A stretch of 64,000 nucleotides of DNA from Butyricicoccus porcorum. Lineage in GTDB: Bacteria > Bacillota > Clostridia > Oscillospirales > Butyricicoccaceae. Shown piece after piece: positions 52,826 to 62,485 of this stretch. The stretch covers positions 359,546 through 423,545 of the forward strand of contig NZ_NHOC01000002.1 of NCBI RefSeq assembly GCF_002157465.1. The letters are read 5' to 3'. The notes under the pieces are model-generated. The model had not been told where the DNA came from and searched no databases. It saw only the letters and a program-made list of their open reading frames with translations. How positions within the stretch are numbered: position 1 is the stretch's first letter; every line of letters begins with the position of its first letter. The translations under genes and the position numbers were made by a program.

Positions 52826-54754
52826 GTGGAAGAAAAGAAATTCCAACCCTACATTCCGGCGGATAAGGTTATGCCTGAATTTACAGTGGTATCTGTAGTT
52901 CTCGGCGCGCTTTTGGCCATTCTGTTCGGTGGAGCCAACGCGTATCTGGGTCTGCGCGTTGGCATGACTGTTTCCGCATCCATTCCTGCGGCGGTCATCT
53001 CGATGGGTATCATTCGCATGGTACTCAAGCGGGATTCCATTCTGGAAAATAATATGGTTCAGACCATCGGCTCGGCCGGTGAGTCCGTGGCAGCCGGTGC
53101 AATCTTCACCCTGCCTGCCCTGTTCATGTGGGCAGATGAGGGCCTGTGTGATGTGCCGAGCCTGCTGGAAATCGGCCTGATTGCCCTGTGCGGCGGCGTT
53201 CTCGGCGTACTGTTCATGGTACCGCTGCGCAGCGCGCTGATTGTCAAGGAGCATGGCGTACTGGCATATCCGGAAGGACAGGCGTGCGCGGAGGTTCTGA
53301 TTGCAGGTGAGGAGGGCGGCTCCAAGGCGTCCACTGTATTTGCAGGCCTCGGCATTGCAGCAGTTTATAAGTTTGTGGCTGACGGCCTGAAGCTGTTCCC
53401 GAGTGAGGTTGCCTATGAGATTCCGGCCTACAAGGGTGCCGGAATTGGCATGGATGTTCTGCCTGCACTGGCAGGTGTCGGCTATATCTGCGGCGTCAAG
53501 GTATCGTCGTATCTGTTCGCCGGCGGCGTGACCGCGTGGTTTGTTATTATGCCGCTCATCGCGCTGTTTGGCGGCGATGCGGTGCTGTTCCCGGCAGATG
53601 TGTCGGTCAATGAACTGCTTGCAACCGGCGGTGTCGATGCGATGTGGAGTAAGTTTGTCCGCTATATCGGTGCGGGCGCAGTGCTTGCGGGCGGTATTAT
53701 GAGCCTGATCAGCTCGCTGCCGCTGATTGTCCGCACGTTTAAGGATGCCATCGGCGACTATGGCAAGAAGGGCGCAGGCAACAGCACGCTGCGCACCGAT
53801 CAGGATCTTTCCATGAAAGTTCTGCTTGTCGGTGTCCTCGGCATTGCTGTTGGTCTGTGGCTGGTTCCGACCATTCCGCTCAACCTGTTCAGCGCACTGA
53901 TTGTTATTATATTCGGTTTCTTCTTTGCAACCGTTTCGTCCCGTATGGTCGGCCTTATCGGTTCGTCCAACAACCCGGTATCCGGTATGGCGATTGCAAC
54001 GCTGCTGATCTCCACGCTGCTGCTCAAGGCCACAGGCAACGGCGGCACGGACGGCATGATTGCAGCGATCACCATTGGCGGCATCATCTGCGTCATTGCA
54101 GCAATTGCGGGTGACACCTCGCAGGATCTGAAGACCGGCTTCCTGGTTGGTTCAACCCCGAAGAAACAGCAGATGGGTGAGTTGATTGGCTGCGTGGTAT
54201 CGGCGATTGCAATTGGCGGCATTATGTATCTGCTGTCCGCAGCATGGAGCTATGGCTCCAACGAACTGCCGGCACCGCAGGCGATGCTGATGAAGATGGT
54301 TGTCGAAGGCGTTATGGGCGGCAACCTGCCGTGGACGCTGGTACTGACCGGTGTTTTCATTGCAATTGTTGTCCGTGTTCTCGGCATTCCGGTACTGCCG
54401 TTTGCAATTGGTCTGTATCTGCCGATTTATCTGTCCACTCCGATTATGGCGGGCGGCCTGCTGCGCTGGTATCTGGAGAAGCGCAAGTATGCGTCTGAAA
54501 AGGCAAAGAATGATTGCGTACAGTCCGGCGTTCTGTATACCTCCGGTCTGATTGCAGGCGAAGGCCTGGTCGGCATCCTGCTGGCAGTTCTTGCTATCTG
54601 GAAGGTTGGCGACAAGTCTGTCGGTAAAATCATCGACCTGTCTGCACGCGGCATTTCTATCGGCCGGATCGGCGGTCTGGTTGTATTCGCTGTCCTGCTG
54701 TTCACCATTTATCTGTTTGCCAAAAAGGGCGAAAAATCCTCGAAGAGCGAATAA
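52826..54754 (+). CDS. OPT family oligopeptide transporter
   Basis: 642 residues, about 14 hydrophobic segments, proton-coupled uptake of peptides or siderophore-like metal chelates. Recognisable OPT motifs: FGGANAYLGLRVGMTVSASIPAAVISMGI near the N terminus, IGSAGESVAAGAIFTLPALF, and SSNNPVSGMAIATLL. GTG start at 52826 with AGAGGAG upstream. First gene of an operon ending in PepD; the substrate is thus probably a small peptide to be hydrolysed inside the cell (inference). Confidence 0.9.
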   Translation: MEEKKFQPYIPADKVMPEFTVVSVVLGALLAILFGGANAYLGLRVGMTVSASIPAAVISMGIIRMVLKRDSILENNMVQTIGSAGESVAAGAIFTLPALFMWADEGLCDVPSLLEIGLIALCGGVLGVLFMVPLRSALIVKEHGVLAYPEGQACAEVLIAGEEGGSKASTVFAGLGIAAVYKFVADGLKLFPSEVAYEIPAYKGAGIGMDVLPALAGVGYICGVKVSSYLFAGGVTAWFVIMPLIALFGGDAVLFPADVSVNELLATGGVDAMWSKFVRYIGAGAVLAGGIMSLISSLPLIVRTFKDAIGDYGKKGAGNSTLRTDQDLSMKVLLVGVLGIAVGLWLVPTIPLNLFSALIVIIFGFFFATVSSRMVGLIGSSNNPVSGMAIATLLISTLLLKATGNGGTDGMIAAITIGGIICVIAAIAGDTSQDLKTGFLVGSTPKKQQMGELIGCVVSAIAIGGIMYLLSAAWSYGSNELPAPQAMLMKMVVEGVMGGNLPWTLVLTGVFIAIVVRVLGIPVLPFAIGLYLPIYLSTPIMAGGLLRWYLEKRKYASEKAKNDCVQSGVLYTSGLIAGEGLVGILLAVLAIWKVGDKSVGKIIDLSARGISIGRIGGLVVFAVLLFTIYLFAKKGEKSSKSE

Positions 54755-54773
54755 GATATCCTGACAAAATGAG

Positions 54774-54806
54774 AGCCGGGCTGCCATGTGACGATGCAGC
54801 CCGGCT
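54774..54806 (+). terminator. Hairpin between OPT and PqqD genes
   Basis: An 11-bp perfect stem AGCCGGGCTGC / GCAGCCCGGCT around CATGTGACGAT, without a T run. A processing or partial-attenuation site rather than a strong terminator. Confidence 0.45.
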
Positions 54807-54829
54807 TCAATCAATAGGAGAAAAAAACA

Positions 54830-55189
54830 TTGGCGAAAAAACAGAAAGAGAATTACCTGGATTATATTCCGGTGCACAATTCACAGAATTCATGGGAGGA
54901 AAAAGACGGAAAGGTTACCATTCACATGGTACACCGCGGTTTTTACAGCAAAATCGCACAGACGTTCTTTCATACGCCCCGCGTGAGCCATATTGATCTG
55001 GATGCATATGGCAGCTTCCTGTGGAAGCAGATTGACGGGGAGAAAACGGTCGGTCAGCTGGCTGATGCGCTGAAGGCACAGTTCGGAAAAGATGCAGAGC
55101 CGCTGTATGACCGGCTGGTAAAATATATGCAGATTTTGCGGAACAATCGGTTTATTTTGTTTCGTGGGAAGGATCGGATGCCGAAATGA
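54830..55189 (+). CDS. PqqD family protein
   Basis: 119 residues; a winged-helix fold with the family's core FYSKIAQTFFHTPRVSHIDLDAYGSFLWKQIDGEKTVGQLADAL and RFILFRGKDRMPK C terminus. PqqD proteins chaperone precursor peptides in RiPP synthesis, but orphan copies in Firmicutes have unclear roles. TTG start with AGGAG upstream; the frame is unbroken. It overlaps the following gene by 4 bp. Confidence 0.82.
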   Translation: MAKKQKENYLDYIPVHNSQNSWEEKDGKVTIHMVHRGFYSKIAQTFFHTPRVSHIDLDAYGSFLWKQIDGEKTVGQLADALKAQFGKDAEPLYDRLVKYMQILRNNRFILFRGKDRMPK

Positions 55190-55530
55190 GCAAGGGAAGA
55201 ATTTTGCTGGGAATCCTGCTGTTCGCGGTTGTGACCGCTGTGCTGTATGCCTGGGGACTGAAAAAGTCCATGAGCCAGCAGGAAGACCTGACCCGCATGC
55301 TGCTGTCGAAGTGCGGGCGGCGCGTCCTCAACTATCTGAAAAAACATGAAATCATTACGCTGGCGGAAATTGCCCGACAGATTGACGGTGTCAAGGTCGG
55401 GCAGTTCTGGTCCCGCAAGCGTTTGACTGTGATGGAGCCTGAAAAATTTGCAGGTCAGGTGGCGGAATTTCTGCTGGACCAGCAGTATATTCAGCCGGAG
55501 AAGGGTAAAGGCTACCGTCTGAAAAAATAA
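55186..55530 (+). CDS. Small membrane protein with winged-helix-like domain, unknown function
   Basis: 114 residues: one N-terminal transmembrane helix (ILLGILLFAVVTAVLYAWGL) and a basic C-terminal part resembling a winged helix (VLNYLKKHEIITLAEIARQIDGVKVGQF, then AEFLLDQQYIQPEKGKGYRL). I do not recognise a named family. Coupled to the PqqD-like gene by ATGA overlap and followed by pepD. Confidence 0.7.
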   Translation: MSKGRILLGILLFAVVTAVLYAWGLKKSMSQQEDLTRMLLSKCGRRVLNYLKKHEIITLAEIARQIDGVKVGQFWSRKRLTVMEPEKFAGQVAEFLLDQQYIQPEKGKGYRLKK

Positions 55531-55572
55531 ATCTGCCGCAAGGCATATTTTCTATAAAAAGGAGCATTTGAT

Positions 55573-57012
55573 ATGGCAGTTCTTGAAAATCTGGAGCCGA
55601 AACGTGTGTTTGGCTTTTTCGAGCAGATGTGTGCAATTCCGCATGGTTCCGGCAACACAAAGGCAATCAGTGACTGGCTGAAGGCGTTTGCCGATGCGCG
55701 TGGTCTGGAAGTGCACCAGGACAGCATGGGCAACGTCATCATTATCAAAGAGGCATCTGCCGGCTATGAAAAGGCAGATCCCGTGATTTTTCAGGGCCAT
55801 ATGGACATGGTGTGCGAAAAGGCACCCGGCTGTACGAAGGATATGCAGACGGAAGGGCTTGACCTCGTGACGGACGGCGATACGGTCTATGCAGAGGGCA
55901 CGACGCTCGGCGGCGACGATGGCATTGCTGTAGCAATGGCGCTGGCGATTCTGGATGATCCGGAGATACAGCATCCGCGCTTTGAGGCGGTATTTACAGT
56001 AGATGAGGAAATTGGCATGCTCGGTGCAGTTGATATCGATGTCAGCGCGCTGAAGGGACGCCGCATGATGAATCTCGATTCCGAGAATGAAGGTGTTTTT
56101 ACCGTCAGCTGTGCCGGCGGCAATATTTCCCGCTGCATATTGCCGGTGACGCGCACGCCGTTTGACGGCACGGTGCTCCGCCTGACTGTCGGCGGTTTAC
56201 AGGGTGGACATTCCGGCGTTGAAATCGACAAGGGGCGCGGCAATTCCAACATGTTGATGGGCCGCGTGCTGTATGCAGTCAGCAAGGCGACAGATATGCG
56301 CCTGATTTGCGTGAACGGCGGTCTGAAAGACAATGCCATTTCACAGGAGACTGTCGCAGTGATCGTTGCTGCGGATGCAGACTCGGTCAAAACGGCCTGC
56401 GCACAGATGGAAGCTGCACTGAAAAATGAGTATCGTTCCACCGACGCCGGTGTTTTCACGGCTGTCGAGCAGACAGAGGCAAATGCACTTCCCATGGATG
56501 CGGCGGGCACACAGAATGCGCTGTGCCTGCTGACCTGCGCGCCCAATGGCATTCAGGCGATGAGCCATGAAATCGACGGACTGGTGCAGACATCGCTCAA
56601 TCTGGGTGTACTCAAAACGGAGGAACAGCAAATCAGCGCGTCGTTCTGTGTGCGCAGCAGTGTGGAAACACAGAAGCAGATGCTGGTAGACCGCCTGTCC
56701 TGCCTGATGTCCGTTTTGGGCGGAAGTGTCGAGGTGTCCGGAGACTATCCGGGCTGGGAATTCCAGAAGGATTCCGCGCTGCGCGATCTGATGGCAGAGG
56801 TGTACACGGAGCAGTACGACGAAGCTCCTAAGATTGAAGCGATTCATGCCGGTGTGGAATGCGGCATGTTCGCAGGCAAGCTGCCAGGGCTGGACTGCGT
56901 TTCGTTTGGCCCTGATCTGACGGAAATCCATACGTTCCGTGAACGTATGCATATCGCCTCTGTCCAGCGCACCTGGAAACTGGTTGTGGAGATTCTCAGA
57001 CGGATGAAATAA
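55573..57012 (+). CDS. pepD: Aminoacyl-histidine dipeptidase (PepD, M20)
   Basis: 479-residue two-zinc peptidase. Zinc ligands and base are visible in FQGHMDMV (His/Asp), LGGDDGIAVA (bridging Asp), FTVDEEIGM (Glu pair) and a final His in EIHTFRERMHI; a lid domain with GHSGVEIDKGRGN is inserted. Cleaves Xaa-His and other dipeptides in the cytosol. Closes the OPT-PqqD-wHTH-pepD operon and is followed by a terminator. Confidence 0.95.
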   Translation: MAVLENLEPKRVFGFFEQMCAIPHGSGNTKAISDWLKAFADARGLEVHQDSMGNVIIIKEASAGYEKADPVIFQGHMDMVCEKAPGCTKDMQTEGLDLVTDGDTVYAEGTTLGGDDGIAVAMALAILDDPEIQHPRFEAVFTVDEEIGMLGAVDIDVSALKGRRMMNLDSENEGVFTVSCAGGNISRCILPVTRTPFDGTVLRLTVGGLQGGHSGVEIDKGRGNSNMLMGRVLYAVSKATDMRLICVNGGLKDNAISQETVAVIVAADADSVKTACAQMEAALKNEYRSTDAGVFTAVEQTEANALPMDAAGTQNALCLLTCAPNGIQAMSHEIDGLVQTSLNLGVLKTEEQQISASFCVRSSVETQKQMLVDRLSCLMSVLGGSVEVSGDYPGWEFQKDSALRDLMAEVYTEQYDEAPKIEAIHAGVECGMFAGKLPGLDCVSFGPDLTEIHTFRERMHIASVQRTWKLVVEILRRMK

Positions 57013-57042
57013 CGCACGCAATATTATTGTATGCAAATTGTG

Positions 57043-57082
57043 AAGCAGTGATCTGCCGCGAAGACGGGTCACTGCTTTTTTC
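57043..57082 (+). terminator. Rho-independent terminator after pepD
   Basis: Stem AAGCAGTGA (57043-57051) with TCACTGCTT (57069-57077) and T run. The 57,083-57,412 gap behind it is AT-rich; it holds the CATATG iterations and the possible 25-codon leader noted separately. Confidence 0.8.
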
Positions 57083-57148
57083 TATTCCACAAGAGATACA
57101 AATTGCAGCGCGCTATTCCATGTTTTTGTAAAAAAAGGAAGAAAAGAT

Positions 57149-57226
57149 ATGAAATGGCAGGTGAATACATTGAAAATAAATAGTGGACATTTCCTGCAAT
57201 ATATGGTAATATGGGGCTACGAATAG
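57149..57226 (+). CDS. Possible 25-codon leader ORF before the surface-protein gene
   Basis: ATG at 57149 behind AAGGAAG; 25 sense codons ending in TAG at 57224-57226. No homology or composition beyond chance was recognised, and the peptide has no clear membrane segment. It may be a leader peptide or nothing. Confidence 0.2.
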   Translation: MKWQVNTLKINSGHFLQYMVIWGYE

Positions 57227-57337
57227 TTAAAAATCACCGGTGGAGCAGGATTGGGGCTGCGGATTTATTTTTTGTTGGATTTTTGGGATAATTGGGAGAA
57301 AAATGTGGAAAGATTTGGGCAGCCCTGGCCATTCACC

Positions 57338-57371
57338 ATATGCTTTATCATATGTTTTATCATATGTTATT
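57338..57371 (+). repeat. Three 12-bp CATATG iterations upstream of the surface-protein gene
   Basis: CATATG occurs three times exactly 12 bp apart (unit CATATGYTTTAT), just before the TATACT-like -10 region of the large secreted-protein gene. One helical-turn-plus spacing suggests a regulator site, a promoter element or phase-variable repeat. Confidence 0.55.
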
Positions 57372-57412
57372 ATATATAAATCTTACTATACTTTAATGAA
57401 AGGACAGGGAAG

Positions 57413-60400
57413 ATGAAAAATCAGTTAAGGAAGTTTGTCATCGGACTTCTGGCAATGGCAATGGTGGTAAGTACCATTACTCCCGCTGCATTTGCCGCTC
57501 CTTCCACAACAACTGACACAGAGGACAACTCAGAAGAGACTTCGATCAGCTCGACTGAGGAAATCAATCGTACCTCTGCGAAAATTGTTGCATCGTTGGA
57601 TGACAGCGAGGAAGCAACCGAGGACAGCGAAGCAAAGTCGGTAGTTAAAGATGCAGTCTTTAACAATTACAATGACTCCACAGATGTCTCTGACCACAGT
57701 ATTTCTTCGGAGGAAATGGACTCCGCAACCGAGGAGGTACTGGAAGAGAATAACATGACCGGATTGGTTGACGTTACCTATGAAACCGATTCGGATGACA
57801 ATGTTACCACGGTCAACGTCGAGATGGATAACCGCATTTCTCTTGCGGCAGATGAGCTGGAGGAAAAATCCAACGTATATAATCTGACGGACGAGCAGGC
57901 ACAGAATCTGCTGGGGCTGTATGCGCAGTATATTCAGAGCCTTGAGGAACATGCGGATATTTACGGTGTTCAGGTAGCGTACAACACCACGAAGGATACC
58001 AATGCAAATCCGATTGGCTCTCTTCTCGATATTGCAAGCATTCCGGAAACCGGTGCCGATTACGATACCATGGCAGGTCTGGTACAGATCTACTACCTGG
58101 CTACCGAATTCAGCGCCCAGGCATATGGCGATCAGATTAAGAAAGTCAGAAATCAGGCGCTGGCATCGCTGGATGACAGCATGACGGATATTCAGAAGTA
58201 TCTGGCACTGAATGACTGGCTGGCAAATTACTGCAATTTCGCTATGGCGTCCATTATGGAGGATTCGGCGAAGATGGAAGCACCGGAGCCGACCGAGAGC
58301 GACCTTTATAAGACGGCGTATCAGTGCATGTACAACATGATTCAGACGCAGGTACATGACGGATACTATGATGCCCTGGTGGATCAGTACGGCGAGGAGC
58401 AGGCAGAGGCAATTGCAACCGCAGAGGCTCAGAGCTATATGGAGGATCAGACGGATGACCCGAATGGCAATGGTTCTCAGCAGGCAGCTTCTACTGCCGA
58501 TACCATCGTTGGCCTGTGGGAAAGCACACAGGTTGGCGCGCTGGTTGGCAGAAGTGCAGTATGCTTTGGCTATGCCAATGCATATGCGTATCTCGTTCAG
58601 TGTGCATTCCCGGAAGTCTATGTGAAGGACGGCGGAAGCATCGACACGGCTTCCGACTGGAAATCCTACAAGGAACTCAACTATAAGCTGAATGCCGATG
58701 GTACGCCGGAAACCGATGAAAACGGCGACTGTGTCTGGAGCGCGGACAGTGCTGCGATTATCGACGAGGTTAAGATCATTTACCAGACTGAGTCCTCCAT
58801 GTTTGGTGAGACGGGTGATTTCGATTCTCCTCACTACTGGAACGCAGTCAAGGCAGATGGTAAATGGTATTATGTTGACCCCTGCTATACCGATATCTAT
58901 ATCGAATGCATGAACCGAGACCGCGTTGAGACAGACGGCAACATGAACCATTTGTATTTCATGTTCAGCGATACGTCTGCACGCAAACTGTACGACGGAT
59001 ATTTTTCCGACATTGTTACCCTGTATCAGGATATTGCAACCGATACGACCTATGAGGATGCATGGGTAGCTTTCATCAAGAGCCAGACCTATCAGGTTGG
59101 TGATCGCGCGTACTATCTGTATGATTCCACCAATATGCTGGAGATCATGGATCAGTATGGCGATTATATGAAGAATACCGGCTCGAACAGCACCACCAGA
59201 AGCAGCACGAAGGCTGCGGACGATCCGTATGGAGACATTTTTGGTGATACTGAGCTGAAGGTTGTTTATCACGACACGACACTGGCAGATTCGGATGATT
59301 CGTATGTAACACTGGTTGATTTCAACAACGGCCAGATCTATGATCCGTCCTCCAATGCAATGGTTGACAACGATTTGATTCAGTCGCTGTATGCGGAGTA
59401 TACAGAGGCAGCGGAGCAGTATCCGTCTATTGCGATTTCTACCGCATACTATGATGGCAAGGTATACTTCAGCCTGTCCAACTGCATCCTGTCGTATGAT
59501 CTGGAGAGCGGCAAAGTAGACAAGCTGATCGAGTACAATAAGGTCAGCGGCAAGCGCGACATGTCTGTAGCACTGGGCGGCATGGCATTCACCATGACGG
59601 ATGATGAGACCGGCGCAAATACCATTACTGTGGAAAATCCGCCGATTGCTGATATGACCATCAAGGATGACGGCAAGATGTATGTTTCTGTCGCCACCCG
59701 TTATGGCTACGCCTCCGGCAAGGCTCCGTATACGGATGCGGACGGCACCAGCCACGGCATTATTGAAGATGACCGCAGCTTTGGCTATCAGTTCGCAGAA
59801 ACCAACTACAATCCGGATTACAATACCTATTACTCCAGCGATGATGAGACCAACGACAATGATGAGTTCATGTGGAGTGCAAACATTGTCGGTACCATTG
59901 AAATGACGCATCTGACTGGCACTGACCATTCCTACAGCGAAGTTACCGTGCCGGAAAGCTGCACAGAAGGCGAGCATACAGTAAGCTGTTGTTCCGAGTG
60001 CGGCCTGATTCAGGAATCGTCCGAAGAGAGCCCGGCAGAGGGCGGCGATACCGAGCCTTCCACAGAGGCACAGGCTGACGAGTCTACGGGACATGGCCAC
60101 ACATATGTTAAGTATGATGAAACTTACTATACCAAGGATAGCGATGGCAACCGGAATACCGGCACCTCCTATGTATGCATCGACTGCGGCAAGAGCTTTG
60201 ACGCAGATGAACTGGATAACAACAAGACCGATGCAGATACGGTATATAATGACATTGCGGCCGGGTTGGAACTGAGCGGCAAGAAGTCTGAAACCTGGAT
60301 TCATTCTGCGGATTATACGGAAGCTGCTCTGTACAGAGTTCCGGTTGAACTGAAGGATCATATGTTCGACTGCGTATGGGACAATACGACCATCAGCACC

Positions 60401-62398
60401 CGCACGGTAGCAGATGTGGCTCAGGCAGGCAATTGTGTTGACGGACTGACCTACACCTATACCGCAAATGTTGACGGCCAGAATTATACGCATGAAGAAT
60501 CGGTTACGCCGGGGACGCATACGTATTCTGTGGAGTGGACCTGGGCAGATGATTGCTCTACCGCAACCGCGAAGCTGACCTGTGACCGCTGCGGCGCAAC
60601 AGCAGAGGAAACTGCAACTGAGGATGCTCAGACTATCACAAAGAGCGGCTATACTGCTGCGACCTGTGAGGAAGACGGTTCTATTTCCTATAAGGCAAAA
60701 GTTACACATGACGATGTAAACTATGTAAGCACCAAGACACTGACCATCCCGGCTACAGGCCATAGCTATGGCGATCCGGTATGGGAGTGGGTTAAGGCAG
60801 ATGACGGAAGCTACACGGCAACTGCAACCTTTACCTGCGAAAATGGCGACACACATGTTGAGAAGCGGGATGCAACACTGACGGTTGAAACGGACGAATC
60901 CACCGGTGAGCAGAAGTATGTTGCAACCGTAGAATTCAACGACACAACCTATACAGACGAACATGAGAAGGAAGTTATGATTACCTCTCAGCCGGGGGAT
61001 TATACCGGCGAGATCGGTACAAAGGCGACCTTCACGGTTGTTGCGGAAGGCAATGGCCTGACCTACCAGTGGCAGTATCAGAACGGTGGCAAAACGACAT
61101 GGCAGAATTCTTCCCAGAGTGGCTGCACGACCGATACACTGACTGTCCCGATTACGGAAGCACGTGATGGTCAGAAGTATCGCTGCATTGTCACCGATGC
61201 AGGCGGAAACAGCATTACTTCCAGCGCGGCAACAATGCATGCAACGGCAGCAACGCCGAAGATCACGATCACCTCTCAGCCGACGAATGTCAGCGGCGCG
61301 GTTGGCACAAAGGCTGTCTTCACTGTTGAGGCGGAAGGCAACAGCGAGCTGACCTACCAGTGGCAGTATCAGAACGCTGGCAGCACCTACTGGCAGAAAT
61401 CCTCTCAGAACGGCAGTACGACCAAGACGCTGACGGTTTCGATTACTGCGGCACGCGATGGTCAGAAGTATCGTTGCGTCATCTCGGATGTGGACGGCAA
61501 TACTGTCACCTCCGATTCGGCAGCAATTGAGGTAGTTGAACCGACCACTACAATTACGATCACCTCTAATCCGGTCGATTACACCGGCGCGCTTGGTGAA
61601 AAGGCAACCTTCACGGTTGAAGCTACGGGTGAAGAGCTGACCTATCAGTGGCAGTATCAGAACGCCGGCAAAACAGTATGGCAGAATTCTTCTCAGAGCG
61701 GCAACCAGACCGCAACACTGACGGTTCCGATTACGGCGGCGCGCGACGGTCAGAAGTATCGCTGCGTCATCTCGGATGCAGCTGGCACAACTGCGACCTC
61801 CGGTGAGGCAACGCTGTTTGTCAAGACGGTAGATACGCAACTTGAGATCACTGGTCAGCCGGAGGATGTTTCCGGTGCAGTCGGCGAGCAGGCAGCATTT
61901 ACTGTTGAGGCAGCAGGCGAGGGTTTGACCTATCAGTGGCAGTACCAGAACCCTGGCAAGAGCTACTGGCAGAATTCTTCTCAGAGCGGCAACCAGACCG
62001 CAACATTGACCGTTCCGATTACGGCGGCACGTGATGGCCAGAAGTATCGCTGCATTATCACCGATGCAGCAGGGAATTCGGCAACTTCTGATGCGGCGAC
62101 GCTGACTGTTGTAACGAAGATTACGATCACAAGCCAGCCGGTAGACTTCACCGGTGCGGTTGGTGACATGGCGACCTTCACCGTCGAGGCAACTGGAAAC
62201 AGTGACCTGACTTACCAGTGGCAGTATCAGAATGTTGGCACCAGCTATTGGCAGAATTCTTCCCAGAGCGGCAACCAGACCGCAACGCTGACTGTTCCGA
62301 TTACGGCGGCACGTGATGGTCAGAAGTATCGTTGCGTTATCACGGATGCGGACGGCAACACAGTTGCTTCCAATGAGGCATCGATTTTTGTTGAATAA
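57413..62398 (+). CDS. Large secreted transglutaminase-domain protein with five Ig-like repeats
   Basis: 1661 residues. Sec signal peptide MKNQLRKFVIGLLAMAMVV...AFA (about 28 aa). Residues ~30-370: acidic Ser/Thr/Glu-rich region. A papain-like transglutaminase core has Cys384 (VCFGYANAY), His474 (HYWNAV) and Asp489 (YVDPCY). Residues ~870-1190: paired-Cys segments (SCCSECG, CIDCG, CDRCGA). C terminus: five Ig-like repeats of about 95 aa starting near 60,980, 61,259, 61,553, 61,843 and 62,119, each with LTYQWQYQN and DGQKYRC. No LPXTG or membrane anchor; likely released or wall-associated by repeats. AAAGGACAGG precedes the ATG. Confidence 0.85.
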   Translation: MKNQLRKFVIGLLAMAMVVSTITPAAFAAPSTTTDTEDNSEETSISSTEEINRTSAKIVASLDDSEEATEDSEAKSVVKDAVFNNYNDSTDVSDHSISSEEMDSATEEVLEENNMTGLVDVTYETDSDDNVTTVNVEMDNRISLAADELEEKSNVYNLTDEQAQNLLGLYAQYIQSLEEHADIYGVQVAYNTTKDTNANPIGSLLDIASIPETGADYDTMAGLVQIYYLATEFSAQAYGDQIKKVRNQALASLDDSMTDIQKYLALNDWLANYCNFAMASIMEDSAKMEAPEPTESDLYKTAYQCMYNMIQTQVHDGYYDALVDQYGEEQAEAIATAEAQSYMEDQTDDPNGNGSQQAASTADTIVGLWESTQVGALVGRSAVCFGYANAYAYLVQCAFPEVYVKDGGSIDTASDWKSYKELNYKLNADGTPETDENGDCVWSADSAAIIDEVKIIYQTESSMFGETGDFDSPHYWNAVKADGKWYYVDPCYTDIYIECMNRDRVETDGNMNHLYFMFSDTSARKLYDGYFSDIVTLYQDIATDTTYEDAWVAFIKSQTYQVGDRAYYLYDSTNMLEIMDQYGDYMKNTGSNSTTRSSTKAADDPYGDIFGDTELKVVYHDTTLADSDDSYVTLVDFNNGQIYDPSSNAMVDNDLIQSLYAEYTEAAEQYPSIAISTAYYDGKVYFSLSNCILSYDLESGKVDKLIEYNKVSGKRDMSVALGGMAFTMTDDETGANTITVENPPIADMTIKDDGKMYVSVATRYGYASGKAPYTDADGTSHGIIEDDRSFGYQFAETNYNPDYNTYYSSDDETNDNDEFMWSANIVGTIEMTHLTGTDHSYSEVTVPESCTEGEHTVSCCSECGLIQESSEESPAEGGDTEPSTEAQADESTGHGHTYVKYDETYYTKDSDGNRNTGTSYVCIDCGKSFDADELDNNKTDADTVYNDIAAGLELSGKKSETWIHSADYTEAALYRVPVELKDHMFDCVWDNTTISTRTVADVAQAGNCVDGLTYTYTANVDGQNYTHEESVTPGTHTYSVEWTWADDCSTATAKLTCDRCGATAEETATEDAQTITKSGYTAATCEEDGSISYKAKVTHDDVNYVSTKTLTIPATGHSYGDPVWEWVKADDGSYTATATFTCENGDTHVEKRDATLTVETDESTGEQKYVATVEFNDTTYTDEHEKEVMITSQPGDYTGEIGTKATFTVVAEGNGLTYQWQYQNGGKTTWQNSSQSGCTTDTLTVPITEARDGQKYRCIVTDAGGNSITSSAATMHATAATPKITITSQPTNVSGAVGTKAVFTVEAEGNSELTYQWQYQNAGSTYWQKSSQNGSTTKTLTVSITAARDGQKYRCVISDVDGNTVTSDSAAIEVVEPTTTITITSNPVDYTGALGEKATFTVEATGEELTYQWQYQNAGKTVWQNSSQSGNQTATLTVPITAARDGQKYRCVISDAAGTTATSGEATLFVKTVDTQLEITGQPEDVSGAVGEQAAFTVEAAGEGLTYQWQYQNPGKSYWQNSSQSGNQTATLTVPITAARDGQKYRCIITDAAGNSATSDAATLTVVTKITITSQPVDFTGAVGDMATFTVEATGNSDLTYQWQYQNVGTSYWQNSSQSGNQTATLTVPITAARDGQKYRCVITDADGNTVASNEASIFVE
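60980..62395 (+). repeat. Tandem Ig-like domain repeats (5 copies) in the surface protein
   Basis: Five units of about 276-295 bp; copies 3-5 share long identical DNA stretches, e.g. AGCGGCAACCAGACCGCAAC, pointing to recent duplication or gene conversion. Confidence 0.85.
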
Positions 62399-62485
62399 GT
62401 CGGGCTCTGACCGGAAGGCGACCTGTGAAACAGTTGAATTTATAGAAAAGTAAACAGCGGGGCGGGCATATTGTCCGCAAATAAA

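Noticed and set aside
57149-57226. 25-codon ORF as a firm leader peptide
   Set aside because: Weak evidence only; kept at low confidence because chance ORFs of this size are common.
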